Origin: an uncultured Arsenicibacter sp.
Lineage (GTDB): Bacteria > Bacteroidota > Bacteroidia > Cytophagales > Spirosomataceae
NCBI RefSeq assembly: GCF_945952095.1
Contig: NZ_CAMFHL010000161.1
Span: 1 to 16,596 of the forward strand
Length of the DNA: 16,596 nucleotides
Direction: 5' to 3'
A model generated the notes under the pieces. That model saw only the letters and a program-made list of their open reading frames with translations, was not told the DNA's origin and searched no databases. Shown piece after piece: positions 5,618 through 13,824 of this stretch. Positions within the stretch are counted from its first letter, which is position 1, and every line of letters begins with the position of its first letter. The position numbers and the translations under genes were made by a program.

Positions 5618-7813
5618 ATGAAATTACCTCTGCTGATCGGAACAACACTACTCATGACACTACCGGCCATCGGGCAAACTATCCTCAAAGGACGGGTTAC
5701 CGATGCCAAAGGACGGGCACTGCCGGGCGCCAACGTATTCATCAAAGGTACCTACGACGGCGCCAATACTGACAGTACGGGCAGTTTCCGCTTCCGGACC
5801 AGCCGCAAGGATACCGCCACGCTGGTGGTCTCGTTTATCGGTTACGAGCCGTTTACCGGAAAAATGACGCTCTCGGCAAATCAGCCCAATGTGGCAGTCC
5901 GGTTGCAGGAAGCCGCCAGTGAACTCAACACCGTCGTCATCACGGCCGGCGCGTTCGAGGCGTCCGACGAACGGAAAATGACCATGCTCAAACCCATGGA
6001 CATCGTGACTACCGCCGGCGCCCAGGCCGACATTACGGCGACCATGAACCTGCTGCCGGGGGCTCAGCGCGTCGGCGAACAGGAAGGAATGTTTGTCCGT
6101 GGCGGGTCCAACCTCGAATCAAAGGTGGTTATCGACGGCATGATTGTGCAGAATCCGTATTTCAGCTCCCTGCCCGATGTCCAGTCGCGCGGGCGGTTTC
6201 AGCCGTTTATGTTTAAAGGAACCTCGTTCAGCACGGGCTGTTATTCGGCGCAGTACGGGCAGGCCCTGTCGTCGGTGCTGCTGCTGAATACCAACGATAA
6301 AAACACGAACAACGGCCTGAGCATCGGCCTCAACCTCATCAGTGCCAACGTCGGCATTGACCATGAAACAAAAAACGCATCCATCTCCGGGTCGTTGTAT
6401 TACGGCAACCTGAAACCGCTGTTTGCACTTATCCGCCAGAACATCGACTGGGTACACGACCCCGAATTTGCCGGTTCGTCGCTGACCTACCGCCTGCGCC
6501 CCACTAAAAACGGGCTGCTAAAAGTGTATGGCATGTATTCGGCCAGCCGGCTGGCCATGAACTTCCGCGATCCATCGGTGGAAACCGGCCCCGCAGGCCC
6601 CGGCAAAACGGCCATCGACCAGACCAACCGCAACGCCTTTCTGACCAGCACCTATACCGATAGCTGGGACGAAGGCCGCTGGCTGCTCAACACCGGCCTT
6701 TCGTATAGCCGCAACAACGACCTTATGACCTTCAACGGCCTTGACTTCGGCCGGTCCGACAGCCGGACGCAGGGGCGTCTGGTGCTGACCCGGCTGCTGG
6801 CCCGCAATAATTCCGTGCTGTTCGGTACCGAGATACACCATATTGCGCTGACAAACGGGGTAATGGGAACCCGCTACCAGCTCAGCGACACCTACATGGC
6901 TGCCTTCGTTGAGTCAGAACTGTACCTGAGCCGCAAGCTGGCCGGCCGCATCGGGGTTCGCGGCGAGTACTCCTCGCTAATCCGGGATGTTAATCTGGCC
7001 CCGCGCCTGTCGTTTGCCTATAAAACCGGGACATTCAGCCAGATTTCGCTGGCCGCCGGACAGTTTTACCAGACACCCGACTACCGCTATCTGTACCTCA
7101 ACAAGGACCTGACCTACGAGCGGGCCGATCACCTGATCCTGAACTATCAGCTGATCAGAAACCAGCGCACGTTCCGGATTGAAACGTTTTACAAAAACTA
7201 CGCGGCGCTGGTCCGCGAGTTTACCGGTCAGGCATTCGATACCAACCCCTACCGATTTCCGTGGGGACGTACCGACAACACCGGTAACGGCTACGCAAAG
7301 GGTTTCGACGTATTCTGGCGCGATCAGAAAACGGTGAAAGGACTCGATTACTGGGTGACGTACAGCTATGTCGATACCAAACGGCTGTTCAGTCAGTACA
7401 GCATGGCGACCACGCCGTCGTTTGTCTCAAACCACAACGCCAGTCTGGTGACCAAGCGGTATTTCAACAAATTACGGACAAACATGGGGCTGACCTACAC
7501 CTTTACCAGCGGCCGGCCCTACTACAACCCGAACCGGAACAACGAACGCCCCGGCGACTATTTCAGCGACCGTACACCGGCCGTGCATAATCTCAGTTAT
7601 TCGGCAAGTTATATCACGGCGGTCAAAGGCAACTTTCTGGTTCTTTATGCCACTGTCGATAACATCCTGAATACCAGAAACGTCTTTACATACCGCTATA
7701 CACCTGACAACAAAACGCGCTACGCCGTCGGTCCGCAATCATACCGGAGCTTTTTCATCGGCGGCGTCATGATGCTGTCGAAAAAGGCAAAAGTTGACAT
7801 TAACCAGCTGTAG
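5618..7813 (+). CDS. TonB-dependent outer membrane receptor with carboxypeptidase-regulatory-like domain
   Basis: The protein has 731 residues. A signal peptide covers about residues 1-20 (LLMTLPAIGQ). A CarboxypepD_reg-like beta-sandwich follows at 22-97 (LKGRVTDAKGRALPGANVFIKG), then a plug domain at about 105-225 with FVRGGSNLESKVVIDG, and then the beta-barrel. Such receptors import a substrate across the outer membrane using TonB/ExbBD energy. No SusD-like partner is present, so it is not a glycan SusC/D pair. The substrate cannot be read from the sequence. The last predicted strand (SFFIGGVMML) is followed by a charged tail ending in leucine rather than the usual terminal aromatic. The TPR-like, kinase and LytTR genes follow on the same strand, which suggests that they sense or support this receptor. 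Confidence 0.9.
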   Translation: MKLPLLIGTTLLMTLPAIGQTILKGRVTDAKGRALPGANVFIKGTYDGANTDSTGSFRFRTSRKDTATLVVSFIGYEPFTGKMTLSANQPNVAVRLQEAASELNTVVITAGAFEASDERKMTMLKPMDIVTTAGAQADITATMNLLPGAQRVGEQEGMFVRGGSNLESKVVIDGMIVQNPYFSSLPDVQSRGRFQPFMFKGTSFSTGCYSAQYGQALSSVLLLNTNDKNTNNGLSIGLNLISANVGIDHETKNASISGSLYYGNLKPLFALIRQNIDWVHDPEFAGSSLTYRLRPTKNGLLKVYGMYSASRLAMNFRDPSVETGPAGPGKTAIDQTNRNAFLTSTYTDSWDEGRWLLNTGLSYSRNNDLMTFNGLDFGRSDSRTQGRLVLTRLLARNNSVLFGTEIHHIALTNGVMGTRYQLSDTYMAAFVESELYLSRKLAGRIGVRGEYSSLIRDVNLAPRLSFAYKTGTFSQISLAAGQFYQTPDYRYLYLNKDLTYERADHLILNYQLIRNQRTFRIETFYKNYAALVREFTGQAFDTNPYRFPWGRTDNTGNGYAKGFDVFWRDQKTVKGLDYWVTYSYVDTKRLFSQYSMATTPSFVSNHNASLVTKRYFNKLRTNMGLTYTFTSGRPYYNPNRNNERPGDYFSDRTPAVHNLSYSASYITAVKGNFLVLYATVDNILNTRNVFTYRYTPDNKTRYAVGPQSYRSFFIGGVMMLSKKAKVDINQL

Positions 7814-7867
7814 GAGTATAATTTCTTTTAAACCAACTCAATCACCAGTAAAAGACAAACCAGATAC

Positions 7868-8521
7868 ATGAAAACGATCATCATTACTCTCACTGCCTTG
7901 TTGCTAGGCGCTTCCTCACCGGTTTGGGCACAGTCTGAACAGTACACACAGGCGATGAAAGACGCGCTCGGCACCATGAAAGGCTATTCCGAAAAAACGT
8001 CGCCTGCCGACATGCTTGCGATGGCCAATCAGTTTGAACGCATTGCCGGTGTGGAACAGAAAGAATGGCTCCCGCGCTATTACGCCGGTCTGATGTATGT
8101 ATACCTGGGCTTTATGGGGAAGGATGCTGCCGAAAAGGACAAGTACCTCGATCAGGCCGATAAATACCTGAAAGAAGCGCAGGCGCTGGCTCCGAAAAAT
8201 GATGAACTGGCCGTGCTGAAAGCGTATATTGCTCAGTCGCGGATGGTAGTTGATCCAATGAACCGCTGGCAGACCTATGGGGCAACCTTCCAGGAGGCCG
8301 TTGCCGAAGCCAAAGCGCTGAATGCCGGTAACCCGCGTCCGTATGTGCTCGAAGGCCAGTCGCTGTTCTATACACCGGAGCAGTATGGCGGCGGGGCCAA
8401 AGTCGCCTGCCCGCTGCTTCAGAAAGCCGCCGAAAAATTTACTACCTTTAAACCTGCCAGCGAGCTGCACCCGAACTGGGGCAAAAACGAAATCAGCCCG
8501 ATGCTGGCTAAATGCCAGTAA
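7868..8521 (+). CDS. Secreted TPR-like protein of unknown function
   Basis: The protein has 217 residues. A clear signal peptide ends around VWAQS (residues 19-23), so the product is periplasmic or exported. The mature part is helical with TPR-like pairs, for example WLPRYYAGLMYVYLGF and YLDQADKYLKEAQALAPKNDELAVLKAYI. The C-terminal stretch RPYVLEGQSLFYTPEQYGGG is distinctive and looks conserved, but I cannot tie it to a named function. No lipoprotein cysteine follows the signal peptide. The gene lies 54 bases after the receptor and 7 bases before the kinase, so a scaffold or sensor role between the receptor and the kinase is plausible but inferred. The start is the ATG that gives the signal peptide. 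Confidence 0.8.
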   Translation: MKTIIITLTALLLGASSPVWAQSEQYTQAMKDALGTMKGYSEKTSPADMLAMANQFERIAGVEQKEWLPRYYAGLMYVYLGFMGKDAAEKDKYLDQADKYLKEAQALAPKNDELAVLKAYIAQSRMVVDPMNRWQTYGATFQEAVAEAKALNAGNPRPYVLEGQSLFYTPEQYGGGAKVACPLLQKAAEKFTTFKPASELHPNWGKNEISPMLAKCQ

Positions 8522-8528
8522 GCCGATA

Positions 8529-10064
8529 ATGACTATGACCCGCGAACAACTGGAACAATCCATCCGGAACGCCGCCACCGACCGATCACGTCCGGTCCGG
8601 ATGCGTGGTTCGAATCTGGCCAACTTTGATTTCAGCGGCCTGAATCTGACCGGAGCCGATTTCAGCTTCTCCAACCTGCAGAACGCTAACTTCAACGGGG
8701 CGATCCTGCACGAGGTAAACCTGAGTTTTGCCAACCTGCAAAATGCGTCCTTTGTCGATGCCGACCTGACGGGGGCTAACCTGAACTTTTCGGGTCTCGA
8801 CGGGGCGGATCTCAGCGGGGCCAACCTGGAGGGTGTCTCCATGTCGTTCAGCGCGGCCAGTCCGCCGAAAATACACAATCCGTTTGCGGGCGATGAGCCC
8901 ATTACGCTGACGACCCTGCTCCGGCAGCGCAGTGTTTTAGGCATTTTCATTACCATGATGCTGGGGGCCTTTATTCTGTACGGGATCAGCGCCATCGTTT
9001 ATTTCACGGGCCTGATGACCAATCAGGCAGACCCTGTTCTGGCCAGAATGAACCAATGGGTATTTACCCAGAACATGGTGTCGGGTATAACCATCTCCCT
9101 GCTGGCCAGTGGCCTGTCTCCGTGGCTGGATAGCCTGCACATGAGAGTCTGGCAGCGGCATCTGCTGTTGTCCGGCCTCGCCATCGTTTTCTGGATGGTC
9201 GAGCAGATGTTTATTTACCAGTTCGGAGGCGGTCGTGAGGCAGTAAGTGCACTGATTCCCAATATGCACAAGTACCGCTCAACCATGGTTGAGCTGCCCT
9301 GGTATTTATATGCAACGGGGCCGCTGACGGTGGCCAACCTGCTGTACTACCTTCAGCGGCAGGGCCGGCAGCTGACCCGCAAACTGTCGGAGCAGGAATA
9401 CCGGCTCCTGAACATGGAAAAGCTGAAAACGCGGGCCGAACTGGATGCGCTCCAGGCCAAAATAAACCCGCACTTCCTGTACAATGCCCTTAACAGCATC
9501 GCCAGCCTGGTCCACGAGGACCCCGACAAAGCCGAGGAAATGACCCTGCTGCTGTCGAAACTCTTCCGCTATACCACCGGCCGCGATGGTTCTCATTTCA
9601 ATACGCTGTTCAACGAGCTTGAAATGGTCCGCACCTACCTGAAGGTCGAACAAGTACGGTTCGGCGAACGGCTTCAGTTCAGCGTCGATTTGCAGGAAGC
9701 GAACCTCGGCGATGTACAGATTCCGCAGTTTCTGCTGCAACCGCTAGTCGAAAATGCGGTCAAACACGGTATTTCGAAGCGGGCTGACTCTGGTCGGATC
9801 GACATCAAAATTTACGAGCAACAGGGCTGGCTCCACCTCAGTGTCCACGACAACGGGCCGGATTTTTCCGAAGATATGAGCGGCGGCTACGGACTCCGCA
9901 GCATTCAGGACAAGCTCAAATTACTCTATGCCGACGATGCGAAGGTCGAGCTCCATAATCAGCCGTATAAACAGGTATTGCTTTCGATGCGGATGACGAC
10001 CCTGAAACAGGTCGTGAGTAGTGATAGATTTAATTTTAAAGGTTCAACAGACGCACGCGCCTAA
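8529..10064 (+). CDS. LytS-type membrane histidine kinase with N-terminal pentapeptide-repeat domain
   Basis: The frame is open back to 8322, but that would overlap the TPR gene by 200 bases. The ATG at 8529 (or 8535) just after its stop is preferred, giving 511 residues. Residues about 28-107 are some 16 pentapeptide repeats of the A(D/N)LxX type, enough for about four turns of a right-handed quadrilateral beta-helix. Membrane segments follow at about 135-161, 177-200, 211-231 and 257-275, then a coiled coil. The His_kinase domain has the phospho-accepting His315 in INPHFLYNALNSI. The ATPase domain shows the N box LVENAVKHG (406-414), DNGP (441-444) and a G box GGYGLRSI. The first 130 residues lack a signal peptide, so the repeats probably lie in the cytoplasm. 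The cognate regulator starts 3 bases downstream. Confidence 0.9.
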   Translation: MTMTREQLEQSIRNAATDRSRPVRMRGSNLANFDFSGLNLTGADFSFSNLQNANFNGAILHEVNLSFANLQNASFVDADLTGANLNFSGLDGADLSGANLEGVSMSFSAASPPKIHNPFAGDEPITLTTLLRQRSVLGIFITMMLGAFILYGISAIVYFTGLMTNQADPVLARMNQWVFTQNMVSGITISLLASGLSPWLDSLHMRVWQRHLLLSGLAIVFWMVEQMFIYQFGGGREAVSALIPNMHKYRSTMVELPWYLYATGPLTVANLLYYLQRQGRQLTRKLSEQEYRLLNMEKLKTRAELDALQAKINPHFLYNALNSIASLVHEDPDKAEEMTLLLSKLFRYTTGRDGSHFNTLFNELEMVRTYLKVEQVRFGERLQFSVDLQEANLGDVQIPQFLLQPLVENAVKHGISKRADSGRIDIKIYEQQGWLHLSVHDNGPDFSEDMSGGYGLRSIQDKLKLLYADDAKVELHNQPYKQVLLSMRMTTLKQVVSSDRFNFKGSTDARA

Positions 10065-10067
10065 CGT

Positions 10068-10865
10068 ATGAATTTTCCGTTAACCACCCTCTTAATTGAC
10101 GACGAAGCACTGGCCATCAGCCGCTTAAAACGTTTACTGAGTAAGTTTGATAATTGTTTCGACATCATAGGCGAGGCGGGCAATGGTGCCGAGGGCCTAT
10201 CGCTGGTCGAAGCCAAACGCCCTGATTTAATTTTTCTGGATATTGAGATGCCGCTGCTCAACGGCTTCGAGATGCTATCCCGGCTAACGTACATGCCCAT
10301 GGTCGTTTTCGCCACAGCCTACGACCAGTATGCCATCCGTGCGTTTGAGGAACACTCTGTGGATTACCTGTTAAAGCCTGTCGAAACCGAACGCCTCGAA
10401 CGGACGGTCCAGAAAATCCGCTCCTTCATTGACCTTTCCCGCTCCTCAGCCGCCGACGATGACGTGCCACCCGCTTTACATCCGGCCGATAACCTGATGC
10501 GGATGCTGGAGCAAATGCGGCCGAAAAAGGAAATTTATTCGATTTCGGTAAAAACGGGCGATAAAATAAAGCTCGTGCCGCTTTCGGAAATTGCCTTTTT
10601 CGAAGCCGAGGACAAATACGTATTTCTGTCTACGCTCGACGGCCAGAAATTCCTGACGAGCTATACCGTAACGACGCTGGCCGACAAGCTGCCGGAAACG
10701 TTTGTCCGGGTCAGCCGCTCGACGCTGGTCAACAGCCACAAAATCAACGAAATACACCGTCATTTCGATGGTAAGTTCCTGCTGGTTATGGCTGACAAAA
10801 AAGCGACCAAAGTCCAGACCGGCTCTACCTACGGTGATGCTATCCGGCGGTTGATGGAGATTTAA
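10068..10865 (+). CDS. LytTR-family response regulator
   Basis: The protein has 265 residues. The receiver domain at 5-118 has Asp11-Asp12, the phospho-acceptor Asp58 in IFLDIEMPLLNG, Thr83 and Lys103 (LLKPVE). A linker of about 35 residues leads to a LytTR DNA-binding domain at about 155-262, with the typical IAFFEAEDKYVFL and FVRVSRSTLVNSHKI motifs. It is the partner of the LytS-type kinase encoded just upstream (3-base gap) and would activate transcription when phosphorylated. Probable targets are its own operon or the siderophore receptor that starts 162 bases downstream; this is an inference from position only. Confidence 0.93.
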   Translation: MNFPLTTLLIDDEALAISRLKRLLSKFDNCFDIIGEAGNGAEGLSLVEAKRPDLIFLDIEMPLLNGFEMLSRLTYMPMVVFATAYDQYAIRAFEEHSVDYLLKPVETERLERTVQKIRSFIDLSRSSAADDDVPPALHPADNLMRMLEQMRPKKEIYSISVKTGDKIKLVPLSEIAFFEAEDKYVFLSTLDGQKFLTSYTVTTLADKLPETFVRVSRSTLVNSHKINEIHRHFDGKFLLVMADKKATKVQTGSTYGDAIRRLMEI

Positions 10866-10908
10866 CAGTCCGGATGCTGCCCGGCGTTTTGTGCCATGGC
10901 AAACTATG

Positions 10909-10951
10909 ATATTGTTGGTCCCTTTAGTCTTTCTACGGTCAAAAACAATAT
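10909..10951. promoter_or_regulatory. Inverted repeat upstream of the siderophore receptor promoter
   Basis: ATATTGTT at 10909-10916 is the exact reverse complement of AACAATAT at 10944-10951, 27 bases apart. The pair begins 63 bases upstream of the predicted -33 element of the next gene. No T run follows, so it is not a terminator for the LytTR gene. It may be an operator for the LytTR regulator or an iron regulator, but it matches no consensus I can name. Confidence 0.3.
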
Positions 10952-10971
10952 TAAGAATCAGTCTAAATAAA

Positions 10972-11002
10972 TTGGAGAATTACGAATCGTGCCCTACTTT
11001 TG
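10972..11002 (+). promoter_or_regulatory. Bacteroidota-type promoter for the siderophore receptor
   Basis: TTG at 10972-10974 and TACTTTTG at 10995-11002 match the -33 and -7 elements (TTG and TAnnTTTG) with a 20-base spacer, within the known range. The -7 element ends 26 bases before the ATG, leaving a short leader. This promoter makes the receptor a separate transcription unit from the sensor genes before it. Confidence 0.7.
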
Positions 11003-11027
11003 CACTGTTTATAATTATTCCAAATAA

Positions 11028-13457
11028 ATGAAATCACTATACAACCTCGTTACACTTATCACGTTATGCCTGTTAACTGTTGTATCTGAGGCAGTTGCTC
11101 AACATCATGGAACGATCACCGGTATTGTCAAAACCAGCGACGGTAATCCGGCAGCTTTCGTAAACGTCGGCTTGAACGATACCCGCAAAGGCACCATCTC
11201 GGCCGAAGACGGCTCATTTACGCTCCGGACGATCACACCCGGTACCTATACGCTACGTACGACATTTGTCGGCCTGAAGGAACAGGAAAAGACCGTGACT
11301 GTTAAAGCCGGTCAGACCGTAACCGTTGATTTCTTGCTGGACGAAAACACCGCTCAGCTCAGCGAGGTGGTCGTCAAAGGAACCAACCGCGCCGTTACTG
11401 CCGGTAAAGCAACTATCGCTACGCTCGACATGCCCCAGACAACGGGCGTCGTCAGTAGTGTCGTTATCGAAAACCAGCAGATTTCCCGCCTGGGCGATGC
11501 CCTCAAAAACGTCAGCGGTGTATCATTGACGCAACAGCGGCAGGGCGTTGCGGAAACGTTCTCGGCCCGTGGCTACAGCATCAGCATTGCCGGTGCGGCA
11601 GGCAGCATCTTTAAAAACGGGGTAATTTCAAATACGGCCGGGTTCCCGGAAGCCAGTACCCTCGAATCCGTAGAAGTGTTAAAAGGCAGTTCAGCGCTGT
11701 TGTATGGCAACGTATCCGGCGGTCTGGTAGTAAATATGGTCACCAAAAAACCTAAGTTCAATTGGGGCGGCGAGGTATCGATGCGGGCCGGCAGCTTCGG
11801 CTTATACAAACCGATTTTTGATGTCTACGGACCGCTGAGCAAGAATCTGGCGTTTCGTGTGGTAGGCACTTACGAAAATGCAAAGAGCTACCGCGATGTG
11901 GTGAAATCAGACCGGATGTACGTGAACCCGTCGCTGCTTTACAAGCTCGGCAAAAAGACAACCATCCTGCTCGAAGGCGATTACCTGAAAGCCAACATCA
12001 CACCCGACAACGGCGTGGGCTCGCTGAACGCCAACATGGACGCCATCATTCCGGACGTGCCCCGGTCGCGGTTTATCAATACCAGCTGGGCCTATAACCG
12101 CATGGAGCAGGCCAGCGGTTCGATGAATATCCAGCACGATTTCAACAACCAGTGGAAGGTCAACGCCATTGTGTCGGCGCAGCAAACCGATATTTCCATG
12201 TTCGGCGCCGGCGTACCCAACAACAACGTGGCAGCCAACGGTGACTGGAGCCGTGCGCTGAGCCGTACGCTGACATCGGAAAAAAACAAAACGGCGCAGA
12301 TAAACATCAACGGCCGGTTCTCAACGGGCAGCATCGGTCACCAGTTGCTTATCGGGTCTGATCTGGTTGCGATCACGAGTGTCAGCAATGCGTTTACCAT
12401 CACCAGCAATGGCGTCGGCGTAACGACCTACGACAAGATCAACATTCTCGATCCGGCCAAATATGAGCAGCGAACCGACATTCCGGACAGCCGCGCCATT
12501 ACCCGCACAACCTCACCATCGTACCGTGCCGGTGTATACGTACAGGACCTGATTACGCTGACCGACCACATCAAAGTCTTTGCCGGTATCCGCTGGTCAT
12601 ATCAGAAGACGCTGCAAACCAGCATCCTTGACCTGCGTACCGATGCCGCAACCCGCGGCACAGCCCAGACTAAATATGACCGCGCGTTCTCGCCCAAGCT
12701 GGCGCTGATTTATCAGCCGACAAAAAACACGTCATTCTTCGGCAGCTACTCCAACAACTTCACCATCAACACCGGTGTCGATATTTACGGACAAATCCTG
12801 AGCCCGTCGATTATCGACCAGTTTGAAGCAGGGGTTAAAAATGAATTTCTGGACGGACGCCTGCGGGCAAACTTCAGTATCTACAAAATTGTCAACAGCA
12901 ACTTTGCGCAGATGGCGCTGACCAAAGCCGACGGTACGCCCAACACCGACACCAACGTGAAGGAGCTGACCGGCCAGACAACCAGCGACGGCCTTGAAGT
13001 TGACATCAACGGCAATTTGTCGAAAAACTGGTTTTTTATCGCCGGCTATGGCTATAACTACATGCGTTATACCAACACATCGACCGCCAAAGGAGCACCG
13101 ATCCTGGGTGAGCGCCTGACCAACAACCCCGCCCATACCGGTAATGCCACGATTTTCTATACGTTTGATCTGCCACAGCTGCGCGGCCTGAAACTGGGAG
13201 CATCAGCATTTTATACGGGAGCCCGTTACGGAGGGAATAACAACACCGTTGGCCAGACACCGGAGTTCAGCCGGCTGATTCCGCTGACCGGCTTTGCCAC
13301 CTTCGATCTGTCGGCCGGCTACAGCTACAAACACGTGTCGATTCTGGCGAAGGTATCCAATATTACCAATGAGCTGAACTACCTGATTCACGACCGGTAC
13401 AGCATTATGCCGATTCCGCCGCGTCAGTTCACGACTACATTGACCTATAAATTCTGA
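11028..13457 (+). CDS. TonB-dependent siderophore-type receptor
   Basis: The protein has 809 residues. A signal peptide ends at about residue 24 (SEAVAQHH). A carboxypeptidase-regulatory-like domain lies at about 28-105 (GTITGIVKTSDGNPAAFVNVGL). The plug at about 130-240 has the siderophore-receptor pattern LGDALKNVSGVSL, FSARGYSISIAG and VEVLKGSSALLYGNVSGGLVNMVTK-like residues. The barrel ends in RQFTTTLTYKF, with the C-terminal phenylalanine that the BAM complex recognises. Members of this subfamily import ferric siderophores, and the plug is of the FhuA/FpvA type. The particular siderophore cannot be read off. No siderophore synthesis, ABC transporter or reductase genes are in view. It has its own promoter and a strong terminator, so it is probably monocistronic. 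Confidence 0.92.
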   Translation: MKSLYNLVTLITLCLLTVVSEAVAQHHGTITGIVKTSDGNPAAFVNVGLNDTRKGTISAEDGSFTLRTITPGTYTLRTTFVGLKEQEKTVTVKAGQTVTVDFLLDENTAQLSEVVVKGTNRAVTAGKATIATLDMPQTTGVVSSVVIENQQISRLGDALKNVSGVSLTQQRQGVAETFSARGYSISIAGAAGSIFKNGVISNTAGFPEASTLESVEVLKGSSALLYGNVSGGLVVNMVTKKPKFNWGGEVSMRAGSFGLYKPIFDVYGPLSKNLAFRVVGTYENAKSYRDVVKSDRMYVNPSLLYKLGKKTTILLEGDYLKANITPDNGVGSLNANMDAIIPDVPRSRFINTSWAYNRMEQASGSMNIQHDFNNQWKVNAIVSAQQTDISMFGAGVPNNNVAANGDWSRALSRTLTSEKNKTAQININGRFSTGSIGHQLLIGSDLVAITSVSNAFTITSNGVGVTTYDKINILDPAKYEQRTDIPDSRAITRTTSPSYRAGVYVQDLITLTDHIKVFAGIRWSYQKTLQTSILDLRTDAATRGTAQTKYDRAFSPKLALIYQPTKNTSFFGSYSNNFTINTGVDIYGQILSPSIIDQFEAGVKNEFLDGRLRANFSIYKIVNSNFAQMALTKADGTPNTDTNVKELTGQTTSDGLEVDINGNLSKNWFFIAGYGYNYMRYTNTSTAKGAPILGERLTNNPAHTGNATIFYTFDLPQLRGLKLGASAFYTGARYGGNNNTVGQTPEFSRLIPLTGFATFDLSAGYSYKHVSILAKVSNITNELNYLIHDRYSIMPIPPRQFTTTLTYKF

Positions 13458-13480
13458 TTGCACATACCTTCCCTTGTCAA

Positions 13481-13513
13481 CGCCCGCCGGTGATTCACCG
13501 GCGGGCGTTTTTT
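13481..13513 (+). terminator. Rho-independent terminator of the siderophore receptor
   Basis: CGCCCGCCGGTGA (13481-13493) pairs exactly with TCACCGGCGGGCG (13495-13507), and six T follow. It starts 23 bases after the receptor stop and faces the convergent ACT gene. On the minus strand no T run follows, so it acts mainly in the plus direction. Confidence 0.95.
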
Positions 13514-13519
13514 ATGTGA

Positions 13520-13774
13520 TCAGGAAACCACCTTCACCGTTACCACACCCGGTACAGAGCGCATCAGTTGCATCAGACCGGTTGGTTTTTCCTTGCCGGG
13601 CACAGCAACAGCCACGTGCCCTTTAACGCGCACGCCGTCGCCTTCCAGCTGCATCCCCATAATGCGGTAATCTTCGTCCGCCGGGATAGCATTGGTCAGG
13701 TCGCCGACAAAGCCGATGCGGTCAAACCCCAGAATCTGGTAAACATGATGTTGGTAACTCGTGTGGTGTTCCAT
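13520..13774 (-). CDS. Small ACT-domain protein
   Basis: The protein has 84 residues and is a single ACT-like fold: FDRIGFVGDLTNAI as first strand and helix, then strands through IMGMQLEGDGVRVKGHVAVAV, a helix LMQLMRSV, and a last strand GVVTVKVV. This is the pattern of the C-terminal ACT domain of RelA/SpoT and of small regulatory ACT proteins, which bind amino acids or form dimers. No catalytic domain is attached. The leader before the ATG is rich in A and C repeats (ACAACAACAAT), which suits initiation in Bacteroidota without a Shine-Dalgarno sequence. It lies 50 bases after the peroxiredoxin-like gene and is probably the last gene of that operon. Its ligand is unknown. Confidence 0.75.
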   Translation of the reverse strand: MEHHTSYQHHVYQILGFDRIGFVGDLTNAIPADEDYRIMGMQLEGDGVRVKGHVAVAVPGKEKPTGLMQLMRSVPGVVTVKVVS

Positions 13775-13824
13775 AATTGTTGTTGTTTTGTTCGTGTAAA
13801 AAGTGAGATATACCTAACTAACAC

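Noticed and set aside
5618..7813. SusC-like glycan importer reading of the first TonB receptor
   Set aside because: No SusD-like lipoprotein gene is adjacent, and the protein is shorter than typical SusC proteins of about 1000 residues.
8322..8528. 69-codon upstream extension of the kinase frame
   Set aside because: It lies entirely inside the TPR-like gene in another frame and encodes no conserved sequence; the start at 8529 directly follows the TPR stop codon.
7916..8995. 359-codon open frame on the minus strand with repeated RLAP/RSAP-like units
   Set aside because: It lies antisense to the TPR-like gene and to the pentapeptide repeats. Its apparent repeats are the reverse complement of A(D/N)LxX codons, and its product has no recognisable domain.
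10892..10901. Perfect 10-base palindrome TGCCATGGCA after the LytTR gene
   Set aside because: It is too short and isolated to call an operator or terminator, and such palindromes arise by chance.
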